NCBI RefSeq assembly: GCF_036669915.1
Contig: NC_089319.1
Coordinates: 3,681,082-3,745,081 of the forward strand
DNA: 64,000 bases
DNA from: Pocillopora verrucosa
Taxonomy: Eukaryota; Cnidaria; Anthozoa; Scleractinia; Pocilloporidae
Reading direction: 5' to 3'
Shown here: in pieces, positions 48,519 through 57,413 of the stretch
Layout: every line of letters starts with the position of its first letter
Position numbering within the stretch: the stretch's first letter is position 1
Made by a program: the position numbers and the translations under genes
Notes under the pieces: generated by a model
Databases searched by the model: none
The model's input: the letters and a program-made list of their open reading frames with translations, nothing else
What the model was told of the DNA's origin: nothing

Positions 48519-48608
48519 CTTTCTTTTTCTGAAGTTTCACAGTGCTCTGCCTTACTTCCAGTTTTCTTTTGTGACCAGAAGTGGACAGTAAGGTGGAGGG
48601 TGAAGTAC
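48519..48608 (-). CDS. Linker exon type 1, second copy
   Basis: 90 nt, phase 1 to 1, same borders as the other copies. Reads STSGHKRK then a Lys/Glu tail. Confidence 0.68.
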
Positions 48609-49427
48609 CTGAGAGGAAAAGTACAAAGAGCAATTCATGGTGTTACTTTTAATAGCAACATGAAAACAGATCAAATTAACATGTGCTGAAAAGGAGAATT
48701 TGTTTGCCAATCAAAAGTTTCCTTCTCTGTTAACCCTGTCCTTTATTCTCATCACCATCATGAGCAATTCAGGAGTGATATTGTAGGGAGAAATTAGATG
48801 CTGGTCACTCTTAGGGTTTATTCCACAAACCAACTCAAATTCCTTTCACATAAGTAGAGAATCAGGCGCAATCATATCTGGAACAATTTACATTATTTTA
48901 CATTATTTACAGCAATATATGTATTCATGGGGTTACTTTTCTTTGAGAAATAATAATTATCACTGACAGGAAACCAACATGTGACCATATGTATATAAGT
49001 GCACGAGATTTATCCAAAATACATCACCAATGTCAGTTTTTCAATACATAATTTATGATTAAGGTTGGGAAAAAACCTTCATTATACTATTATTATACTA
49101 TTATTATGATTATGATTATAATTATTATTATTATCATTCTATCATTATTAAAACTGTTTTACCATCTACTGCCACTGATCTAAACATAAATAAATAAATT
49201 GGCTTTTAATTCCTCTCAAATTCATCTTTTTAATGAAGAACTAAAAGTATTTCAAATAATTGTCAGTTTAGTTTTACCCTACAGACCCTAGCAACCTTAA
49301 ATGTTTAATCCCAAAAGCACACTTCTTTACACTTGACATCATAGCTGAACACACTGAACATATTCACTTAAGAAATTAATTCAAACTGAGCTTCCTTTCC
49401 TTGGCTTCAAGGTCTCTTTTCACTCAC

Positions 49428-49517
49428 CTTTCTTTTCCTGAAGTTTCACAGTGCTGTGCCTTACTTCCTGTTTTCTTTTGCAACCAGAAGTGGACAGTAA
49501 GGTGGAGGGTGAAGTAC
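49428..49517 (-). CDS. Linker exon type 1, first copy
   Basis: 90 nt, phase 1 to 1, same borders. Reads STSGCKRKQE; otherwise like the copies at 46.1, 47.6 and 48.5 kb. Confidence 0.68.
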
Positions 49518-49867
49518 CTGAGAGGAAAAGTACAAAGAGCAATTCATGGTGTTACTTTTAATAGCAACATGAAAACAGGTCAAATCAACATGCAATTAAC
49601 TGACATACCATTTCACTATGTTACTGTCAGTTGTTTGAGCCATAAGATCAACATTGAAAACACCCAGTTTATCATTATATACTCTTTCACCAACCCCAGC
49701 CTCTACCATCTTAATATTCCCTTATGGCAAAACACAGAGAGAGGGGAAAACTAAATTGGGTATAATTGCCTTTAAAAAAAACATTTTTAATGAGAACTAA
49801 ATGTATTTAAAAGTATACTTAGACTAGTTTTACCATGAAATCTAATTTAACAGCATCATTTATTCAC

Positions 49868-49951
49868 CTTCCATACTTTGGAGTTTCATAGGTGGCTCTT
49901 CTAGTTCTTCTTCAGGATCAAAGGTGGAAGATCCAGGAAGAGGCAACATGC
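49868..49951 (-). CDS. Linker exon type 2, first copy
   Basis: 84 nt, phase 1 to 1, acceptor TAG/GC and donor GAAG/GTGAAT. Nearly identical to 46547-46630. Confidence 0.7.
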
Positions 49952-50901
49952 CTAAAAATAAAGTTAAACAGATAGAGATTAGCATCTCTATTGATAAATA
50001 GTTAGAAACAGCCATACCAACTTGTAGTTAAAGATACTGTAGATTTAAAAAAGGTGCTCAAAACATCTATTTGATATTCACATATATATCTCATGTATAT
50101 TGTCTTAACCCGTTACATCCTAACATCAGTCTGCATGTTCTCCACACTGCTCCTTATACATTTCCTAGTGTACTGAAAAGGAGAATTTGTTTACCAATCA
50201 AAAGTTTCCTTCTCTGTTGACCATGTCCTTTATTCTCATCACCTTAATGTGTGATTCAAGAGTGATATTGTAGGGAGAAATTAGATGCTGGTCACTCTTA
50301 GTGTTTAAAGGGTTTATTCCACAAACTCAAATTCCTTTCACATAAGTAGAGTATCAGGCACAATCATATCTGGAATAATTTTCATTATTTTACATTATTT
50401 ACAGCAATATATGTATTCATGGGGTTACTTTTCTTTGATAAATAATAATTAACACAGCAAACCAATATGTGACCATATGCATATAAGTACATGAAATTTA
50501 TCCAAAATACACCACCAATGTCAGTTTTTCAATACATAATTTATGATTAAGGTTAGGAAAAAACCTTCATTATACTATTTTTATACTATTATGATTATGA
50601 TTATGGTAATATTTATTGTTGATATCATTTTATTACTATCAAAATTTTTTTACCATCTCCAGCCACTGATCTTAACATTCCTTGAGAGAAAAATAAATTG
50701 GGTATTAATTTCTTTCAAATGAATCTTTTTGATGAAGAACTGAAAGTATTTCAAATAATTGTCAGTTTAGTTTTATCCTACAGACCCTAGCAACCTTAAA
50801 TGTTTAATCCCAAAAGCAGACTTCTTTACACTTGACATAATAGCTAAACACACTGAACATATTCACTTTAGAAATTAATTCAAACTTAGCTTCCTGTTCA
50901 C

Positions 50902-50976
50902 CTTTCCTTCCCTGTGCTCTTCCAATAAGTTCTAATCCATGACCAGTGGTGGGTATTACAGTGAGGGGTGAAGTAC
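50902..50976 (-). CDS. Linker exon after the glycosyltransferase exon
   Basis: 75 nt, acceptor TTCTTAG/GTACTT, donor AAAG/GTGAAC, phase 1 to 1. Reads GTSPLTVIPTTGHGLELIG, a diverged relative of the type 1 linker. Confidence 0.65.
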
Positions 50977-50999
50977 CTAAGAACAAAAAGTACAGGGAG

Positions 51000-51690
51000 A
51001 GATGGAATTTAGAGGATAAGGCACCTAAAATCAGATTTAAAAGAAAACAAATAATGAGGCAACCACTAAATGCTGACATTCAAAACCATACAACACACCT
51101 CAAATCATTTTTATAAAAACCCACACACAAATACAGTTAACATTTTCTTTTATAGCTCCTCCAACTAAAATCTTGCCAATTTTTATTTTAGCTTGTTTTA
51201 TTTTATTTATATTTGGAGCCAAAGATAAATACAACCAGACAGAAAGGGAAATATACTAGGAAATGACTTGAAAACAAATCACTTCTAGCTGCAGATTGTC
51301 ATTGCATACATAGTCAGCATGAGCTTAGTCATGAAACAATTGGTTCTATCTTGGTGAAAACCTGGACCCCCCTCTACACCTCTGTTAACCCTATGGTGCA
51401 CCATGTTGAATGAGTTATGTGTTGTGTTCTCAATCTTTTGTAACATGACAAATTTCATATCTGCAAGGACACAAGAAAGAGGGAAAAAGTTAATAGTGCG
51501 TGAAAGGGAACTGTTACAGCTGGTTTACTCATATCAAAACATTAACAGAAAGAAATCATGCAATCTGGATGTGCTATCTACATGTACCTGCATTTAGTCT
51601 TTTACACAAGGTTTCTATATTTCCAAATACAGTAGGTTAAAGTAACATCACCTACACCTAAAATTTAAGCAAAGATAAAATCATTGAACA
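51000..51690. other. Intron between the glycosyltransferase and first linker exons
   Basis: AT-rich. No exon or repeat recognised. Confidence 0.5.
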
Positions 51691-51693
51691 TAC

Positions 51694-51884
51694 CATTTTC
51701 CACGACTTTCTCAATCAGCCCTTTAAACCTCTCACATTCTGCTTTCCAAGAGTACACCTTCCTGTAGTTCTCGCGAAGCTTCACAGCATTGGCTTCTCTC
51801 TCTTCCGCACTTTCTTCATACATCTCTCTGATCCTTCGTGCCCATTCACCTTCATCTTCATCCGATCCAACAATGACAGTGTCT
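51694..51884 (-). pseudogene. Glycosyltransferase exon, 3' part after the LINE
   Basis: Reads TVIVGSDEDEGEWARRI, then EEREANAVKLRENYRKVYSW and ends at a phase-1 donor (AATG/GTATGT). It continues the reading frame of 55705-56759 once the LINE and one copy of the 9-bp target duplication (51876-51884) are removed. Confidence 0.82.
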
Positions 51885-54800
51885 TTATTTTTATTTTTTT
51901 TATTTTTTTTTATTTATTTATTACAATTTAATGGCACATATAACTTACTACTTACTTACATACTTACATTAATAGATAATAATACAAAAGAGTAAAAGGA
52001 AAGGTGCCATAAGGATGGTCCGCAAAAGAGATAAATCCCCATGCACGGCAGACCACCTTTAACAAAAAAAAAAAACAAATCCAAACTAAAATCAATCAGA
52101 TCTTGCAGTCAAGTAATCCCTTACACCCCTTTTAAAACAAGAAACACTTGGAGCCTGACGGACCGATAGTGGCAGCCCATTCCACATGTGGACAATCCTA
52201 TTAAAATAGCAAAACTTAAAAGTATTAGTCCTCGCGTAGTTCTTTTTTAATTTAAGTTCGTCCTTACCCCTCAACGAGTATCTTTCCGAATGCGAATAAA
52301 ATTGGATATAAGAGGATATATCTATATTAATATACCCATTAAGAACTCTATAAAAAAATAGTACATCAAAAAAGAAGCGTCTGTCCTCTAGAGATAACAG
52401 GTTCAGTTGTTCTTTACGAGTGTTGTAATCATCATCAGTTTTTAGAATAAACTTGGTGGCTCTTCGCTGAATCCTTTCCAATCTGTTAATGTTTCTAGCC
52501 GTGAAGGGTGACCAGACAATAGTACAGTATTCCAATTGGGACCTTACCAAAGCACAGTACAACCTTCTTAACGTGTTAACATCTTTCATACCCTTGCATG
52601 TCCTTTTAATAAGGCCAAGAATCTTGTTAGCCTTGCTTGATATCTTATCAACATGAGCATTCCAGGACAACTTGTTACTAGTAACTAATCCAAGATCACA
52701 GAATTCAGATGTTTCTTCCAGAGAGCTCTCATTCAGCTTAAGGTCAGAACGAAAAGGCATACTTTTTTTCGTGATACGCATCAGTTTGCATTTCTTTACA
52801 TTAAAATCCATTAGATTTCGCTGACTCCAGATGTGTAGATTATTCAGGTCAGATTGAAAATCATGTTGGTCTGATGTACAGTTTATCAGTCTTGATGTTT
52901 TACAATCATCTGCGTACAGTGCGATTGTGTTTCCAGGCATAACCACATTAGGCAAATCACTAATGAATATTACAAAAAATAATGGCCCTAGTAGGGAGCC
53001 CTGTGGTACACCGGATGGGATGACAGACCAGGCAGAACTCTGTCCCTCAATAACAACCCTTTGCTCTCTGTGGGTCAAATAATCCTCGCACCATCTCAGT
53101 AGGCTACCAGAGATGCCGAAATTACACAACTTCAGAAGGAGTATATCGTGTGATACTCTGTCAAATGCCTTAGAAAAATCTAAGAACACAACATCCACCT
53201 GTAGTCCATCATCCAAGGCCTTTGTCCACTGATGGTGTGTTAATACCAACTGGGTAGCACACGAGCGACCCCTTATGAAACCATGTTGCCAATCTGTCAG
53301 GTAAGGGGCCACATGAGGATATATGGCATTATATACAATCTTCTCTTGGCATTTACTTGGAATCGATAATAGGGATATAGATCGATAATTCTCTACCACA
53401 TCTTTAGCATCTGATTTAAACACAGGAGTGACATTAGCTCTTTTCCATGAAGAAGGAACTCTCCCACACCTGAACGACAAGTTAAACAGTAGAACCAATG
53501 GGTAAGATAGCTCCTCTGCACAGTCCCTCAATATCCTCGCAGGAATGCCGTCTACTCCAGTTGCTTTATTAATGTCTAAGTTGCAGAGGATATTCTTTAC
53601 TTCACTGTACGAAGTGAATACATCCATCAATAAGTTAGGGTTGATCACATCAACATGAGAGCTGTCAGAGTTTGATGTTTTTGTAGAGAACACGGAGCTG
53701 AAGAATTCATTGAACAGGGAAGCTTTTTCCACAGGATCTTTAGCAGACCTGGCTTTGCCAGAGTAAGTTATTACTTCTGGCAGTCTCTTGCTCTTGGATT
53801 TAAGAGAATGAAAAGACCAAAACTTCCTTGGATTAGTCTTCAGCTTATCCGATAGAGACTTTAAGTACTGGAAATACTTAAAGGAGATAAGACGTTTGGT
53901 CTGTTTCCTAAGAAATTTAAACTTTGTTGTCACCTCAAGAGAAGCATTGGCCCTTAAACGCTTCCACAAGACTTTCTTTTTCCTCACTAACTTTAAGACC
54001 TCTTTATCTATCCATGGAGGTCTTGGCTTGCGTCTAAGCTTCATCTTTGGTACATGTTGATTGACTGCCGCGAGAACAAGATCTTGGAAATTCACCGTAC
54101 CTGAGTCAATGTCCTCACAAGATATATAGGAATCCCATAAAATGTGAGAGAATGTATTTCTTAGACCATCAATGTCAGCTTTATCATATCGGTAAACTAA
54201 TCTTTGACTGTTTTTGGGCCTGTTGAACTTTTTCTTGATCGCGAAACAGACTGGGAAATGGTCTGAATCAAATCCATTTGGGTGCACAGTAGTTCCTTCG
54301 ATGAGTGATTCATGATTCGTCAACACAAGGTCTAAGATGTTACCAGATGATAAGGTATTAGTGGCACTGGGACGGGTGATATATGGGTTTGTTTGGGTGA
54401 GAAAATGGTCATCCAGGATTTCACAAAAAGTTTCAGTCAAATTGTCTAAACTAGTTGGTGATCCAGTAGACCAATCGACACAGGGAAAATTAAAATCGCC
54501 AGTGATAATTAAATCAGCGATTCCTGTACCAGAAGCTTTATTGAGAAATCTCCTGAATTCATCCAAGAACGTCTCTTCGACGTCTGGTGGTCTGTAAAAA
54601 ACTGCAAATAATAGACATCGTGTATTACTGGTCTTTAATTCACAGGCTAGCATCTCCGCATTTACCTCAAGATCGTGTCTCCGTACACATGGCAGGTGTG
54701 ATTTAGTTGCGAGCAACACTCCTCCACCACGCTTACCACGTCTATCCCGACGATGGATACTATAACCCTCAAGATGTAGATCACGGTCATCAAATTCATT

Positions 54801-55704
54801 GTCTAACCAAGTCTCCGTCAAGGCAACAATGTCAAAGGAGTCCATTAATAACAGAGCATTTAGGTCGTTGATCTTGTTTCGAATACTCCTCGTATTTAAT
54901 AGTAAGCACTTAGAGAAGCCATTAGCAGAGCGAGGAGAAGATTCCGCAGAGACATCAGAGCTTAAGCTTACATTCTGCCCAGTTGAGAAGGACGATTCAA
55001 AGAATGAATCAGTGAAGTTAAAAGGCCACCCACAATTTTTGTCACAGAACCACTGCTCATCAGAAGACCCCAAGTCAATATAAGCCTGTAGATCCATGGT
55101 AATGCACTTTAGGTGGAACCATTTGTTACAACCATCGCAGAGAATCCCTTTCTGATTGGAGCGAACCGGCTTCGTACATACATCACAAGGGCACTTCCAA
55201 AGAGGTTTTTTGCGAGTTGTGGATAATCCCGGAGATAATGACTGTCCTGGTCCAGGGTTTATTTCGATGTCTCCACATTGTACCAATCTTGAGATATTAA
55301 ATGTAGAAACAGAATTGGGATATCGAGTTAGGTCTGTACCAAAATATCCCTTCGCACGTGTTCCAAGATGGCGGACTCGCGATGTCAGTGCAACAAAGAA
55401 GTTTCGAGTCGTCTCCAAGCCTATGACGCCTCCAACAGGATGCAGACAAGTCTTGGGATGAGATAGTCGTATTTTGAAGAAAGTAAAACTATTGCAGGCT
55501 AAGAGACAAACTAAAAAAACGGTAAAGACAGGAGAGAGGGAAAACTTACAACCAGCCGCCATGACTACCGCTGACAGCCCACAGTACTCAGTCTATAGTT
55601 TGATTTTGCACCAACGCATACTGATAATACTACCAAACATTTTAGATCTTTCTTCTGCAGGTGTTAGCGATGTTAAAGTAAACAAAATATGTACAGGTCT
55701 CTGT
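51885..55704 (-). mobile_element. Full-length CR1/L2-group LINE inserted in a coding exon
   Basis: About 3.82 kb, minus strand. Flanked by ACAGTGTCT at 51876-51884 and 55705-55713 (9-bp target duplication). A 3' A-rich tail of AATAAATAAA type runs at plus 51885-51930. One uninterrupted ORF of 1156 codons. The exact duplication and intact ORF point to a young insertion, possibly polymorphic. Confidence 0.92.
52092..55562 (-). CDS. LINE ORF: signal-like leader, 2A motif, PHD finger, endonuclease, reverse transcriptase
   Basis: 1156 codons. Residues 1-30 are hydrophobic and signal-like (FTVFLVCLLACNSFTFF). GDIEINPGP ends at residue 105 (genomic 55248) and fits the D-x-E-x-N-P-G-P 2A consensus. 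A PHD-type Cys/His cluster follows (CPCDVCTKP, ILCDGCNKWFHLKC, WFCDKNC). Endonuclease: LLNTRSIRNKIND, LTETWL, GGGVLLA, YRPPD, ITGDFNFP, SDHFPV. Reverse transcriptase: NYRSISLL, VVFLDFSKAFDRVSHD, SGVPQGSLLGPLFF, IALYADDCK. The usual catalytic motifs are all readable. Jockey-superfamily, CR1/L2 group; exact clade uncertain. Confidence 0.92.
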   Translation of the reverse strand: MAAGCKFSLSPVFTVFLVCLLACNSFTFFKIRLSHPKTCLHPVGGVIGLETTRNFFVALTSRVRHLGTRAKGYFGTDLTRYPNSVSTFNISRLVQCGDIEINPGPGQSLSPGLSTTRKKPLWKCPCDVCTKPVRSNQKGILCDGCNKWFHLKCITMDLQAYIDLGSSDEQWFCDKNCGWPFNFTDSFFESSFSTGQNVSLSSDVSAESSPRSANGFSKCLLLNTRSIRNKINDLNALLLMDSFDIVALTETWLDNEFDDRDLHLEGYSIHRRDRRGKRGGGVLLATKSHLPCVRRHDLEVNAEMLACELKTSNTRCLLFAVFYRPPDVEETFLDEFRRFLNKASGTGIADLIITGDFNFPCVDWSTGSPTSLDNLTETFCEILDDHFLTQTNPYITRPSATNTLSSGNILDLVLTNHESLIEGTTVHPNGFDSDHFPVCFAIKKKFNRPKNSQRLVYRYDKADIDGLRNTFSHILWDSYISCEDIDSGTVNFQDLVLAAVNQHVPKMKLRRKPRPPWIDKEVLKLVRKKKVLWKRLRANASLEVTTKFKFLRKQTKRLISFKYFQYLKSLSDKLKTNPRKFWSFHSLKSKSKRLPEVITYSGKARSAKDPVEKASLFNEFFSSVFSTKTSNSDSSHVDVINPNLLMDVFTSYSEVKNILCNLDINKATGVDGIPARILRDCAEELSYPLVLLFNLSFRCGRVPSSWKRANVTPVFKSDAKDVVENYRSISLLSIPSKCQEKIVYNAIYPHVAPYLTDWQHGFIRGRSCATQLVLTHHQWTKALDDGLQVDVVFLDFSKAFDRVSHDILLLKLCNFGISGSLLRWCEDYLTHREQRVVIEGQSSAWSVIPSGVPQGSLLGPLFFVIFISDLPNVVMPGNTIALYADDCKTSRLINCTSDQHDFQSDLNNLHIWSQRNLMDFNVKKCKLMRITKKSMPFRSDLKLNESSLEETSEFCDLGLVTSNKLSWNAHVDKISSKANKILGLIKRTCKGMKDVNTLRRLYCALVRSQLEYCTIVWSPFTARNINRLERIQRRATKFILKTDDDYNTRKEQLNLLSLEDRRFFFDVLFFYRVLNGYINIDISSYIQFYSHSERYSLRGKDELKLKKNYARTNTFKFCYFNRIVHMWNGLPLSVRQAPSVSCFKRGVRDYLTARSD

Positions 55705-56759
55705 ACAGTGTCTCCACCTTTTACTTTTTGCAAAGCCTCAGCTATGCCAGATTCACCAGAGACTAGAACAGGAACACCAGCAGAAATGGCTTCGAGGGCA
55801 ACAAGCCCAAATCCTTCGGTACGGGATGGCAGAGCAACCAAATCTGACTGATAGAACATCACCTTGAGTTCCTCTTGTTCACTGCAATACTGACGGATGG
55901 TTAGTTGGTTGCGTTTGATACACGTGTTGTCAAGAAACCATTGCTCAACTTTTCGTTGTTCACCGGGAGATGCGCCAACAAATGTCAACTCAAAGTTCTT
56001 ACCAAGAGAACCAATGGCATTTGCAATTATATCATAGCCTTTCAGGGAAAGATCCTCAAAGGCAGCTCGGCCAAACACAGACACATTAAAATTCTTTACT
56101 ACTGATCTGTTTACGGCCAACTTTGATTCATTGCAAAACTTTCCAAAGATCCCAGGAGTGATAACCTTCACTTCAACATTAAGGAGACGTCTGCCGTACT
56201 TCTGTTGTAGACGGGAGCCAACGGCGACAACTGCATCCGCTGCTTTACACAAATCAATTTCCATCTTATGCTTCTTCTCGTTCTCTTCGATTGTATCTTC
56301 TGCAGCCGTGGTAGATTCTTTATATTTCCCAAGGTCCTCACAGTAGACGTGAACAAACTGGATCCATTTACACTTTGTTGACTGTACAAGGAAATATGCA
56401 GGACTACCCAGCTTTCTTCCATGGCCTATTACCAGATGTGGGTTTGGGAGCTCTGAGGGTGGAAACTTCAAGCACTCGAGGGGGTCGGCTGAACCAGGAA
56501 CACTTCGAGCTTTGATTAAATTGACACCATGTTGTTCAGCATCTTCTCTGTCCCGATCATCGCTATTAGAGACATAGCAGTGGATTTTCATACTACCAGC
56601 CGTCGCTTCTGCCAAATTAATAGCAAATTCTTGATTGAAAGTTGATAATCTACCTTTCGAAGATTTCCACTCGTCACAGAGAAACATGACATCTATAAGC
56701 CTCTGTTCTTTCTTCTCCTCTTCGCCACTGTCAGCAGTAGATGCGCTCGAACACGCCAT
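55705..56759 (-). pseudogene. Glycosyltransferase exon, 5' part before the LINE
   Basis: Start ATG at 56759-56757 (MACSSASTADSGEE). Paralogue of the enzyme at 28.6-29.8 kb: LIDVMFLCDEWKSSKGRLST, VIGHGRKLGSPAYFLVQ, SRTEGFGLVALEAISAGVPV (E-x7-E), GESGIAEAL. The N-terminal GG of the GT-B loop is GR here, which could affect donor binding. The frame runs into the LINE and ends at 55593, giving a 388-residue hybrid. Without the LINE the whole exon is 1237 nt, ending in phase 1. Confidence 0.85.
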
Positions 56760-57370
56760 TGTTAATATCGTTCTAATTTCTCACAGCAAGTAATAAGTTT
56801 CACTCCACTAAATATCACATTCAAAGTAAATTCGTAAAGAACGTTCACGTTCGACTCCATTTAGCACACCTTGATCATCTAACGTTGATGGTTCATGTTA
56901 CAGAATGGTAAGACTGTCTCACGGGATTCCAAAGGATCGTATCACGGAAGTTGGGAGTTACTACATCACTAACGACGAGTGGGGAAAGAAAAAAAGACCC
57001 CAATACGAGTGGTCAGCGGTAAGAACAAAAAAGTGGCACACGAGGCGCAGCCGAGTGTGTCACTGATGTTTTTACCATATTTTGACGTCCTCTGTGATCT
57101 ATTACTGAACAGACGCACGGCAACTTGGAATCTATTTGTTTTATATAATAAAGAATTAAAAAAAGTTTTGATGATGACATCATCTATCGTCTGTCCTCCA
57201 ATAGATCATAAGTGAGAACCAATAAAAATGCGTGCATAACTGAGCTTATTATATAAATATTGACATATCATTTGTAGTTGCATAAAACAATCGTGTTGTA
57301 AAGTCGAAATGTAAACAGTTTACTTCACTAAATAAAATGTTAAGCAATTTTTCAAAAGTATTAATAGTAC
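56760..57370. other. 5' flank of the glycosyltransferase-NLR gene
   Basis: No exon recognised; probably holds the promoter, but no motif can be assigned. Confidence 0.4.

Positions 57371-57377
<7 letters not shown>

Positions 57378-57413
<36 letters not shown>

Larger units (their letters stand above)
46680..50890 (-). repeat. Tandem intron-exon array
   Basis: Blocks of about 1.5 kb (starting 46.08 and 49.40 kb) and 0.9 kb (starting 47.59 and 48.49 kb) repeat the same exon plus intron. Each carries a (TTA)n microsatellite (for example 47232-47335, 48162-48240, 49082-49140) and some carry a roughly 200-bp dispersed repeat. The high similarity of introns implies recent duplication, perhaps by unequal crossing over. 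Confidence 0.85.
43043..56759 (-). pseudogene. Glycosyltransferase-linker-NACHT-LRR gene, interrupted by a LINE
   Basis: Nine exons on minus: GT exon 56759-55705 plus 51875-51694 (split by a LINE), linkers 50976-50902, 49951-49868, 49517-49428, 48608-48519, 47707-47618, 46630-46547 and 46193-46104, and the NACHT-LRR exon 45402-43043. All junctions are phase 1 with GT-AG borders. With the LINE and one target-site copy omitted, lengths sum to 4200 nt: 1399 codons plus stop. An N-terminal GT4-like enzyme joined to an NLR core suggests a cytoplasmic sensor whose effector or sensing part is a glycosyltransferase. Coral NLRs with such a domain have been reported, as I recall. Whether this allele is functional is doubtful because of the LINE. 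Confidence 0.75.

Noticed and set aside
55593-55704. C-terminal tail of the 388-codon glycosyltransferase ORF
   Set aside because: It is LINE 5' sequence read through after the insertion, not part of the enzyme.
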